From positions 1-20,610 of the forward strand of contig CAKUZC010000009.1 of assembly GCA_934718145.1 (NCBI GenBank): a stretch of 20,610 nucleotides of DNA. The letters are read 5' to 3'. This document shows positions 7,004-14,466 of the stretch, one piece after another; the first letter of the stretch is position 1, and each line of letters opens with the position of its first letter. Under the pieces are notes generated by a model, which did no database searches, was not told the origin of the DNA, and was given only the letters and a program-made list of their open reading frames with translations. The position numbers and the translations under genes are program-made. Source of the stretch: an uncultured Eubacteriales bacterium. Lineage in GTDB: Bacteria > Bacillota > Clostridia > Oscillospirales > Acutalibacteraceae.

Positions 7004-10000
7004 TCAATTATCCTTTTCGATTATTTTTTCCAAAGCTTTTTTGTTTGTCATATTTGTAGGTATTTCGTTAAATATTTCTTGTTCGTAGCAACATATCGGA
7101 AAATAGCAGCATTTTTCGCATGCAGTGTACTCTTTGAAAATCGGTTTTGCAGATACTTTGCCGTTTTGTAGACAATTTACCATTTCAATTATCAGTTTTT
7201 GGGAGTAATCCGATATTAGACGTAGTTCTTCGGAATTTATTGTAGATTGTGATTTTTTTATTTCTCCGTTTTTAATTTCAGCAGGTATGAAAATTCCTCT
7301 TCCGTCTTTTTCCATTCCCAAAATTGACTCAGTGTCATCTAAAAGTAAACCGTTCATGCATAATTTTTCAAAAATTTTAACCGTTTCTATTTGATGGGAT
7401 TCTGCTTCTATTGCGTCTATGACAGGTTTTAAAGCGGTAAAATATAACATACCGGCAGGAATTATTTTACCGTATTTTTTTTCACCATTTTTCTTAACTG
7501 CTGTTAAATATATAAGCATTTGCATATTCAAACCGAATAAAATATCTGATAATTTAAACTCTTTAACACCCGTTTTATAATCTACGATTCTAACGTAAGT
7601 TCCTTTTTGAGATTTCATAATGTCTACACGGTCAATTTTACCCTCAATAGTAATAACTGTTCCGTTTGGCATATTTATTTTTAACGGAGGTATATCGCCA
7701 TTTTCGGCTACCTGCAGTTCAAGGTCTGAAAGTGAAAAAGAGCTTTGTTCAAATTCTTTTACAAAATATTTTGCAAGAAAAATAAGAGAGGAATTTAACT
7801 TTTTTATTCCATGTAAAAATCTCTGCGGTTTACCATCTATTCCGCCCAAATTTTTTTCTATGTAATGTTTGGTAATTGATTCTATTTCAGATTTAATTTC
7901 TTCTTCTGGAGCGGATACAATTGTATGATTTGGATATTTTTTAAATAATTTTTCTAAAGAATAGTGTATTATATTTCCGTACTCTATTGCTCCAAATGAG
8001 GCTTTTTTTAAGGGTTTTGCTCCCAACGCATATTGACAGAAGTAACTGAATCGACAATTATAATATTTTTCTATTTGAGATGCAGAAAGCTTAATTTGTT
8101 TTCCGAAAAAATTTTCTGCTCTTTCGGGATTTTCAAAATCAAGAGGTTTGTTTAAAAATATTTTTTCCAGAGCTTTATATTTTTCTCTATACGATCCATC
8201 TTGTACGTAGTATTTTTTAAGTTCATTTGAAAATGACGAGTTTTTTCCAAAGTTTGTGGCCAGTATTTCAAAAGACGGTTTTTGTTTCCAAATTTTTTCT
8301 TTAGGACCTGAACTATAGCGGTTCATTATTTTTATTTTGGGGAAAATTTGTATTATCTCTTTTATAATTTCAGACGGAATATTTCCTTTACCGGAAAAGT
8401 TTGATGAGGGCCAACTTACAAACAATTTTTCAGATGCATTTGAAATTGCCATGTAGGCGAGAAATCTTTCTTGAATTAAAAAAGTTTTTGCACTGTCTGT
8501 AATTTCAACTCCCAAAGAGGCCATAAGATTTATTTCAGATTCTGTGAATACAGCTGAAGAATCGGGATTTTTGGGGAATTCTCCATTAATTGCACCTATT
8601 AAAAATACGGTTTTTACGCTTGAAAGACGTATGGTATCTGCTTGACCTATAACGACATTATCAAGGCTTTGAGGGATAGTAGAAACGGTGACAGAACTCG
8701 AAACTGAACGAAGTACGTCGGCATATTTTTTGACTGAAATTTTAGTGTTTTGGAATATTTCGGAAATTTTGCTTAAAATATTCATTGCGCAGTCCCAAGC
8801 ACCGGATTCGTATTGAGCTTCTGCTGATTTATTGGCGTTAGCTAAGTTTTTACACAAATTTCTTAAATTTTCCGCTGCATTTACATCCAAAAGAAGTTCA
8901 TAAATAGATTTTGATATTTTATCTGCTGTTGTCCGTTTTGTCTTGTCGTAAAAATTTTTAAGAGGAGATATTATTTTTTTACGCAATTCATTTATGTTTT
9001 CGAGTTCATTTTTACTCTCTTCGTCCCACGCTTTTTCAAATCCTTTGGGGTGCATTGTAAAGTCCTCAAACCATGAATTACCTGTTATATTCCAAAGAAA
9101 AATATAGTTTTCAACGATAGATATTTCTTCTGTTGATAAATCCACAAGACCTGATTTTAAAAACCTGAAAATCTCCTGTGAATCAAATTCCGAAGCTACA
9201 GTATCAAGCGCTGAAAATATCAAATTCATAATACTTTTGTGAAAAATTGTATTTGGAGAATTTAAAAAATAGGGTATATCGTATTTTTTGAAAGTGCTTT
9301 TTAAAATACTTTTGTAGTTTTCCATATTTCTTACGATTACTGCAAAATCTTTGAATCTGCAATTTTCAGTCATAACTGATTTTGCTATGTTTCTTGCTAC
9401 ATATTCACATTCTTCTGATTGGTTCAAAGCGTTATATATTTCGATATTTTGAGGAACTATTTCACTTGAAGATTTTTCGGGACAGAACATATTTTCTTGT
9501 AAAATTAAAAGATCTTTTTTCTTGAATTTTGAGTTTTTCTGTAAAAAAATAGGTTCAGAAATTTCAACATAGTTTGAGCGTGCGTCTTTTTTAATTTTTT
9601 TTATTGTTTGATAAACGTTGAAGAATAAATTTTTTTCATCGTAATTTTGAATAGAAGCATCAAAGCAAAATGCCATGTATATATTTTTAGCTTGACGGAG
9701 TATTATTTTTAATATGCTGCTTTGCTGGGGTGTAAAGCTGCTGAATTCATCAAAAAATATATCATATTCTTTAAAAATGTTATTTTTTATTATAATATCT
9801 TCAAGTTTATTTAGGTTATCTAAAGAATCCTCGAATTTATTTTTTGTCAGTTCTTCATAGGAATTGATTATTATTTTTATTTCGGATATTTTTTGTTTAA
9901 GAGTATCATTATAATCGAGCTGTTGAATTTTATTTAATTGTTCAAAATTAATTTTATGAGTTTTGAATTCTTCTATTGTACGTAACATTAGGTCTGCCAC

Positions 10001-10342
10001 AGCTGAATCGGCATAATTTTTTTTATATAGATTCAGATTTTTTCTGGCTCGTTCTAATGCACAATTCATAGTTACGATTTTTGTAGTGTCTTCAGGTGTA
10101 GGCAATGCTGGTATTTCCAGTTTTGTCGATACAAAATCATATAGTCTCGAGAAACTCAAAACTTCAGTTTTATTAAAATCATTATTTCCCAAAATTTTAA
10201 GCATTTTTTTTTCGTTTTCGAAAGAACTTTGTTCAGGTACGATAAGTATCGTTTTTTTACCTGATTTAATTTTATTTTTTATCATATCTGTTATGGTTTT
10301 TGACTTTCCCGTACCGCATTTTCCAAGAATAAATTGAAGCAA
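7004..10342 (-). CDS. addB: ATP-dependent helicase/nuclease subunit B (AddB)
   Basis: Partner of AddA; it carries the second nuclease and, by family knowledge, the Chi-recognition fold. The 1112-residue product has a Walker A GKCGTGKSKT (7-16) near the N-terminus, FFDEFSSF (197-203) as the likely Walker B region, and a C-terminal RecB-like nuclease with GKIDRVD (901-907), DYKTG (921-925) and QMLIYL (941-946). The four iron-sulphur cysteines expected for AddB are present: one in YYNCRFSYF (Cys763) and three in ACEKCCYFPIC (Cys1075, 1078, 1084). The start is TTG at 10342, supported by GGGAGGA 8 nt upstream; no in-frame ATG lies nearby. It leads the addB-addA operon and is divergent from the tRNA-Pro gene. 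Confidence 0.96.
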   Translation of the reverse strand: MLQFILGKCGTGKSKTITDMIKNKIKSGKKTILIVPEQSSFENEKKMLKILGNNDFNKTEVLSFSRLYDFVSTKLEIPALPTPEDTTKIVTMNCALERARKNLNLYKKNYADSAVADLMLRTIEEFKTHKINFEQLNKIQQLDYNDTLKQKISEIKIIINSYEELTKNKFEDSLDNLNKLEDIIIKNNIFKEYDIFFDEFSSFTPQQSSILKIILRQAKNIYMAFCFDASIQNYDEKNLFFNVYQTIKKIKKDARSNYVEISEPIFLQKNSKFKKKDLLILQENMFCPEKSSSEIVPQNIEIYNALNQSEECEYVARNIAKSVMTENCRFKDFAVIVRNMENYKSILKSTFKKYDIPYFLNSPNTIFHKSIMNLIFSALDTVASEFDSQEIFRFLKSGLVDLSTEEISIVENYIFLWNITGNSWFEDFTMHPKGFEKAWDEESKNELENINELRKKIISPLKNFYDKTKRTTADKISKSIYELLLDVNAAENLRNLCKNLANANKSAEAQYESGAWDCAMNILSKISEIFQNTKISVKKYADVLRSVSSSVTVSTIPQSLDNVVIGQADTIRLSSVKTVFLIGAINGEFPKNPDSSAVFTESEINLMASLGVEITDSAKTFLIQERFLAYMAISNASEKLFVSWPSSNFSGKGNIPSEIIKEIIQIFPKIKIMNRYSSGPKEKIWKQKPSFEILATNFGKNSSFSNELKKYYVQDGSYREKYKALEKIFLNKPLDFENPERAENFFGKQIKLSASQIEKYYNCRFSYFCQYALGAKPLKKASFGAIEYGNIIHYSLEKLFKKYPNHTIVSAPEEEIKSEIESITKHYIEKNLGGIDGKPQRFLHGIKKLNSSLIFLAKYFVKEFEQSSFSLSDLELQVAENGDIPPLKINMPNGTVITIEGKIDRVDIMKSQKGTYVRIVDYKTGVKEFKLSDILFGLNMQMLIYLTAVKKNGEKKYGKIIPAGMLYFTALKPVIDAIEAESHQIETVKIFEKLCMNGLLLDDTESILGMEKDGRGIFIPAEIKNGEIKKSQSTINSEELRLISDYSQKLIIEMVNCLQNGKVSAKPIFKEYTACEKCCYFPICCYEQEIFNEIPTNMTNKKALEKIIEKDN

Positions 10343-10382
10343 TTTTTTGTCCTCCCGAAATTAATATAAAAACTCAACATAT

Positions 10383-10411
10383 ATGATATATTAAAAATGA
10401 TTGTTTATCAA
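10383..10411 (-). promoter_or_regulatory. Promoter of addB-addA
   Basis: On the minus strand TTGATA (10411-10406) is separated by exactly 17 nt from TATCAT (10388-10383), about 40 nt before the addB start. It is divergent from, and separated by about 18 nt from, the tRNA promoter -35 box. Confidence 0.6.
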
Positions 10412-10429
10412 AATTAACTTTATTTTTAG

Positions 10430-10458
10430 TTGACATATTTAATTATAAAGGGTATACT
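10430..10458 (+). promoter_or_regulatory. Promoter of tRNA-Pro
   Basis: A perfect TTGACA (10430-10435), a 17-nt spacer and TATACT (10453-10458) place transcription start a few bases before the mature tRNA at 10469. This is the strongest consensus promoter in the window and probably also drives the glycosyltransferase gene downstream. Confidence 0.85.
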
Positions 10459-10468
10459 ATAACAGTAT

Positions 10469-10544
10469 CGAGGTGTAGCTCAGCTGGTAGAGTGCTTGGT
10501 TTGGGACCAAGATGCCGCAGGTTCGAGTCCTGTCACCTCGACCA
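10469..10544 (+). tRNA. tRNA-Pro (anticodon UGG)
   Basis: A complete 76-nt cloverleaf. The acceptor stem is CGAGGTG with CACCTCG, and the D arm begins TAGCTCAGCTGG. The anticodon stem CTTGG/CCAAG closes the loop TTTGGGA, giving anticodon TGG for proline. The T arm contains GGTTCGAGTCC, the discriminator base is A, and CCA is encoded. A T6 run follows the CCA but no stem precedes it other than the tRNA itself. Confidence 0.98.
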
Positions 10545-10575
10545 TTTTTTTATTTTAGCTAAAAGGGTTTTGTTA

Positions 10576-11508
10576 ATGAAGTTTAAAAAATTGTTCTTAG
10601 TTTGTATTATTGGCTGTGTTTTAGGAGTTGGACTCTTATTTTTTTACCATAAATTTGACGAAAATTGTCCTAAGTTGTCGATTATAGTTCCCGTGTACGA
10701 TTCTGAAAAGTACCTTTCAAAGTGCATGGACAGTTTAATATCACAGACTTTTGACGATACAGAAATAATATGCATTAACGACGGCTCCAAAGACGGTTCT
10801 TTAAATATTTTAAAAGAGTACGCCGCAAGAGATTCTCGTATTAGAGTGATAGACCAACCAAATAAAGGGGTTTCGGCTACTAGAAATAACGGTATCCTTG
10901 CCGCGAGAGGGAAGTACATAACTTTTGTTGATTCTGATGATTGGTTAGATGAGTATGCATATGAATCGTGTATGGATGTGGTTCTTAAAGAGAAACCTGA
11001 AGTATTCTTTTTTGGTTTTAGGACTGATGCGTCGTCCAAAGCTTCTTCTCGTATAGATGAATCTTCCATTAAATTTCATGGACGAGGTAATATTATAAAT
11101 GCTTACAGAGAAACAAATCCCGCTGTTTGGGATAAGATATTTGATAGAAAATTTATTTTGCGAAATGATTTGTTATTTAAAGAAGATATGAGCTATGCGG
11201 AAGATCATGTGTTTAATTTGATGGCTTTTGCAAAGGCAGATAAAATTATAGGTGTTCCGAATAAATTTTACTATTATCGTGAAGATAATCAATCCTCGTT
11301 AGTACATGTAATAAATAGCACGAAAAGATTAGAGGACAAGATCAAAGCAAATAAATATTTGATATCTTATTTCAGAGATTTGGGGATACATGATTTCGAT
11401 TTGGAATTTGCAAGACAGATGGGTTTAATTTTTGATCATATAAATAATGAGGTTAAAGATGAAACCATGAAAGCTAAGTACGCAAAAGAAGTATTCAAGG
11501 CTTGTTAG
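10576..11508 (+). CDS. Family 2 glycosyltransferase with N-terminal membrane anchor
   Basis: A GT-A fold transferase that probably moves a sugar from a nucleotide-sugar to a cell-surface glycan or lipid carrier; the substrate cannot be told. In 310 residues: a hydrophobic segment (about 5-24) after MKFKK, then LSIIVPVYDSEKYL (35-48), IICINDGSKDGS (64-75), GVSATRNNG (98-106) and the metal-binding FVDSDDWL (117-124). An N-terminal membrane segment is less usual in this family and could leave the catalytic domain on either face. ATG at 10576 is used, with AAAAGGG 8 nt upstream; an open frame reaching back to 10492 would run through the tRNA. The gene begins 31 nt after the tRNA with no promoter between, so it is probably read from the tRNA promoter. 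A hairpin terminator follows. Confidence 0.88.
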   Translation: MKFKKLFLVCIIGCVLGVGLLFFYHKFDENCPKLSIIVPVYDSEKYLSKCMDSLISQTFDDTEIICINDGSKDGSLNILKEYAARDSRIRVIDQPNKGVSATRNNGILAARGKYITFVDSDDWLDEYAYESCMDVVLKEKPEVFFFGFRTDASSKASSRIDESSIKFHGRGNIINAYRETNPAVWDKIFDRKFILRNDLLFKEDMSYAEDHVFNLMAFAKADKIIGVPNKFYYYREDNQSSLVHVINSTKRLEDKIKANKYLISYFRDLGIHDFDLEFARQMGLIFDHINNEVKDETMKAKYAKEVFKAC

Positions 11509-11537
11509 TTTTTAAAAATATAAAATTGCAGTAGAAA

Positions 11538-11565
11538 GCTCGCCAAACGGCGAGCGGTTTTGTTG
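11538..11565 (+). terminator. Terminator after the glycosyltransferase gene
   Basis: GCTCGCC (11538-11544) pairs perfectly with GGCGAGC (11549-11555) around an AAAC loop, followed by GGTTTTGTTG. It lies 29 nt after the stop codon, in the gap before the convergent family pseudogene, which it may also serve. Confidence 0.85.
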
Positions 11566-11573
11566 TGTGGTAT

Positions 11574-12218
11574 TTATTCTTGTTCACGTTCCTCAAAGCT
11601 TTTTCTAATGCCCATTGTTCCATCTATTTGTCTAGAACTTAGGCTACAAGTTTTAATTTTTTTGGGTAATTTTATGTTTTCCCACAAAGATTCATTTTTT
11701 AATTTTGTATATACATTCTTTTTATTACCGTTGGGCTCAGCCAAATCTTGTATTACTTCATCAAGTTTAGATTCTGGTATTAGATGGCATGAAAGTCCAA
11801 GTAATTCATGATAGTTGGCATCATTTGTGTAGAATTTTTTATCAATAGATTTTAATTTTTTGTATGTGGTTATATTAGCCTTTCTTTCTGTTTTTCCGTT
11901 AAATAAGCCCAAAAATTTTTTAAATGTATACGTAACTCCTGGTGTAGTTCCTCGGATTGGAAGTTCTACTAGATCCTCTGACTTGCAATTTATTATAATT
12001 TTGTCAAGTTCATCAGGAATATTTGTCCATCCTTTAGATTGTGCAATTTTTTGAATTTCATCGGGTGTTGGTACTAGGAGATAATGTCGTTTATTATCTA
12101 GATTTAATGTATTATTTTTAGTTCCCAAATTTTGAGTATATAAACCTTTTGTTGCCCAATAATGTCCCCAATTTCTTCCTTATATTGCTTGGTTTATAAT
12201 TTGTTTTCTTGTTGCCAT
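11574..12218 (-). pseudogene. Module-family gene broken by an in-frame TAA at codon 13
   Basis: Reading from ATG at 12218, which has AGGATGTGAT at 12232-12223 and a 4-nt gap exactly as in its relatives, gives 12 codons, then TAA (12182-12180). The same frame then stays open for 201 codons to 11574. Sequence right after the stop still looks like the family: GHYWATKGL resembles GHYITVGL of the 441-aa protein, and RHYLLVPTPDEIQK with SKGW matches the strand-LP-helix-W pattern. A second copy is SCHLIPESKLDEVI (about 119 residues after GHYW). The only later start (TTG at 12128) has no ribosome site. The simplest reading is a recent nonsense mutation, for example CAA to TAA. Suppression or a sequencing error are alternatives. 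The function of the intact form is unknown. Confidence 0.65.
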
Positions 12219-12271
12219 AATAATCACATCCTGTTCTTAAAATTATTAATTGCGTTTTGAAATACAATTAT

Positions 12272-12300
12272 ATTATATATATTTATATTTATAAAATTAA
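12272..12300 (-). promoter_or_regulatory. Family promoter upstream of the broken gene
   Basis: On the minus strand TTAATT (12300-12295) is followed by a 17-nt AT spacer and a perfect TATAAT (12277-12272). The -35 is poor compared with TTGACT/TTGACA in the relatives. The leader downstream is nearly identical to that of the 870-aa gene, with TATTTC, AAATTTTAAGAA-like sequence and AGGATGTGAT. Confidence 0.55.
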
Positions 12301-12334
12301 GTATTTTTGTGAAAATAATATATTTTTTTAATTT

Positions 12335-12374
12335 CCAAAATAAAAACACCCACATTTCAAAAGAAACATGGGTG
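12335..12374 (-). terminator. Cassette terminator, copy 1
   Basis: Read on the minus strand, CACCCATGTTTC (12374-12363) pairs with GAAATGTGGGTG (12358-12347) around TTTT, followed by TTTTTATTTTGG. Two central pairs are G-U in this orientation and would be C-A mismatches on the other strand, so it terminates minus-strand transcription from the 651-aa gene. Confidence 0.85.
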
Positions 12375-12382
12375 ATAAATTT

Positions 12383-12475
12383 TTATTTAGCTAGCAGTTT
12401 TAGAATTTGCTTATCGCTTAAAACTATACAAAATTTTTTATATATGCACAATTTTTTAATATTAATAATTATATA
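12383..12475 (-). other. Possible in-frame remnant of the 651-aa gene's 3' end
   Basis: Beyond the stop of the 651-aa gene, the same frame has stops at several codons and then stays open for 30 codons, from just after TGA (12478-12476) to TAA at 12385-12383, right before the cassette terminator. The reading includes KKFCIVLSDKQILKLLAK, which resembles the FKVCVFLP-then-helix core of the module. The stretch is short and AT-rich, so chance resemblance is possible. Confidence 0.3.
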
Positions 12476-12508
12476 TCAAATTTATAAATTAAGTGAATCA
12501 ACTTCTTA

Positions 12509-14464
12509 TTAACCCATTATTTTTTTTAAATCATAACTATCTATTTCTTCAATATCTAGTGATATAGGTAATCTTTTGCTTTTCCATATATTATCCGATT
12601 TTTTCAAAATACTATAGAAGTCTTTGTTTTCATTTTTTGATAGCAATTCGTCGCGTACTGCATGAATTTTGTCTTTCGGTATAAGATAATTATATCCGCT
12701 ATAACAAGAAATATGAAGTGCATAATACTTAGTATCGTTCTTATATTCACTTTCAGGAATACATGTAAGGATGTTATATGTTTGAATTTTAAATTTTTCT
12801 CTATAATAACTCTCTTCTGACTCTTCCTTAATATATTTAGATAATGAATCGAAATATTTGTTGTAATCTTCGATTACGTATGAACAATATTCCACTTTAG
12901 CAGGCCTAGAATTTCTCTTGATGTTTTGTTCTGTAAAAAATGGTAAAAATTCATTTTTTATAACTTCCATCACATGATTTACGTATTGTTCATGTGTATC
13001 AAAACTCGATAAAGGTAATATTTTTTCGGTGATATTGTGGCGAGTTTTATTGTTCTTTCTTACTAATCCATAATAAACTTCTGAGCCACTGGGGAGTATT
13101 AGCGCTGTTTCATTATCTTGAGATATCCAAATACTACGTTTATAATCAACTATTGGATTACCGGTACTGTATAAATAATCATTGGGTAAAGAATTTGGTA
13201 TATATGCTTTTAATTTTCTAATTTTTTCCATATCAGTAACACGTTCTTGAATGTCTTTATCTTTTTCAAAATATTCTTCCAAATTTTTTATATACTCTTC
13301 AAAACTATCTATGGTTTTATAATTAGAAACTTCGCTTTGTTTTTTAATTTCGAAATCTTTACATTTTTCCATTTTTTCAATATGATGTTTTAACCATCCA
13401 ATTGCATTTCCGTATTCTTGTGCCGTATATGATATATTCCATCTAAGAAACTCTTTTTTTATATCATCAATTTCTGGAAACAAGTATGCAACCTTTTTTT
13501 CTTCATCTATATAAGAGAGTATAGGATCTTTTGTTATTTTTATATCGGAGTCATATTTTTTTATTACACTTATTTCATCAGAAGATAATTTACATTTTAC
13601 AATCTCTTTTTTTACGTAAAATTCAATTTCTTTGTCCAAATAATTCCATAAGTAGTCGTCTTTAAAATGGAATCCTCTGCTATAAATAAGTTTGCTAAAT
13701 GGTCGTTGAGAAAACGGATTTTCTCCGTATCCGTCAGAAGTTTTCTTATCAAAAATTCCTTCATATTTAGCCATCATCTCACTAGTGTATGCATGGTCAA
13801 TATCCTGGATAAAAACAGACTCTATTTTATTGTTTAATTTATTAATTAGAGATTCTTTTATAGTATCAATACTATAATTTTCTTTTTTGATAGCTTCCTT
13901 ATCTAAAATTTCTTTACTAAAAAGTTTTTTAACTCCATCAATGCTTGGAACAATTAACCCCCTCGATTGTTCTTTATCGATTATTAAACAAGGGGAATTT
14001 GATATATATTCTAAATAATTTTTATCTTTGATTTTGTATACTTCAATATATGGCAAAGCATTCCATCCTAGACTTCTTTCTACCTCTCGCATATAATTTT
14101 TGTAAAATAACCAACGCGCTTCACAATTTAGTTCATCTCCTTTAGTAACATACCCATGATATTTTAATTTCAATTTTTCTTTAGTTAGGCAATTTGAAAG
14201 AAATTTTTTATATTCATCTAGGATGATATTCGTTTTTTCAGATGCATTTTTTTTAGTTGCTCCTTCTGATATTATATTAGCCCAATCATTTTTTTTAACT
14301 ATATTTTTAACACCAGTAACTGTAGGTAGAAAAACACAAACTTTAAATGCTTCATCTAAAGCAACTACAATAAAATAATCACCTATATTAGAAACCATCT
14401 CTTCATCTGTTGACTCCATTATTATACTTTTTCCTTCTGGAATCATATCAATAAGTTTTCCCAT
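12509..14464 (-). CDS. 651-aa protein with five degenerate module copies
   Basis: Not a recognised family. No signal peptide or membrane segment. The recurring core is a hydrophobic strand, a polar turn, a second strand ending in LP/VP/FP, then a helix. I see it at about residues 28-61 (FKVCVFLP, then DW), 148-183 (KNYLEYISNSP and GLIVPSIDGVKK), 313-342 (VAYLFPEIDDIKK, then RW), 438-470 (ALILPSGSEV) and 578-610 (YNYLIPKDKIHAV). It is a clear paralogue of the 441-aa protein: both share IPEG near the start, YISNSP with I(I)VP, and ENPF followed by F(S/T)K(L/C)IY. ATG at 14464 lies 2 nt after the stop of the 500-aa coiled-coil gene, with AAAGGA as ribosome site, so the two are coupled and probably made in fixed ratio. 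A conserved terminator lies about 135 nt downstream. Confidence 0.8.
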   Translation of the reverse strand: MGKLIDMIPEGKSIIMESTDEEMVSNIGDYFIVVALDEAFKVCVFLPTVTGVKNIVKKNDWANIISEGATKKNASEKTNIILDEYKKFLSNCLTKEKLKLKYHGYVTKGDELNCEARWLFYKNYMREVERSLGWNALPYIEVYKIKDKNYLEYISNSPCLIIDKEQSRGLIVPSIDGVKKLFSKEILDKEAIKKENYSIDTIKESLINKLNNKIESVFIQDIDHAYTSEMMAKYEGIFDKKTSDGYGENPFSQRPFSKLIYSRGFHFKDDYLWNYLDKEIEFYVKKEIVKCKLSSDEISVIKKYDSDIKITKDPILSYIDEEKKVAYLFPEIDDIKKEFLRWNISYTAQEYGNAIGWLKHHIEKMEKCKDFEIKKQSEVSNYKTIDSFEEYIKNLEEYFEKDKDIQERVTDMEKIRKLKAYIPNSLPNDYLYSTGNPIVDYKRSIWISQDNETALILPSGSEVYYGLVRKNNKTRHNITEKILPLSSFDTHEQYVNHVMEVIKNEFLPFFTEQNIKRNSRPAKVEYCSYVIEDYNKYFDSLSKYIKEESEESYYREKFKIQTYNILTCIPESEYKNDTKYYALHISCYSGYNYLIPKDKIHAVRDELLSKNENKDFYSILKKSDNIWKSKRLPISLDIEEIDSYDLKKIMG

Positions 14465-14466
14465 TT

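Noticed and set aside
7620..7865. Plus-strand reading frames inside addA and addB (also at 6758-7171, 10086-10337 and others)
   Set aside because: They are antisense shadows of long, motif-complete genes, with no ribosome sites or recognisable domains.
10545..10560. T6 run after the tRNA as a terminator
   Set aside because: There is no separate stem-loop before it, so on its own it is not a convincing intrinsic terminator.
10492..10575. A longer glycosyltransferase start at 10492
   Set aside because: The extra 28 codons translate the tRNA-Pro sequence; ATG at 10576 has a ribosome site and is followed directly by the hydrophobic anchor.
11560..12054. Plus-strand frames opposite the broken family gene
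   Set aside because: The minus frame carries the family motifs, promoter and ribosome site; the plus frames are low-complexity shadows.
12180..12182. TAA reassigned as a sense codon
   Set aside because: TAA ends radA, the 441-aa, 651-aa and other genes at sensible places beside terminators or coupled starts, so a single in-frame TAA is better read as a mutation.
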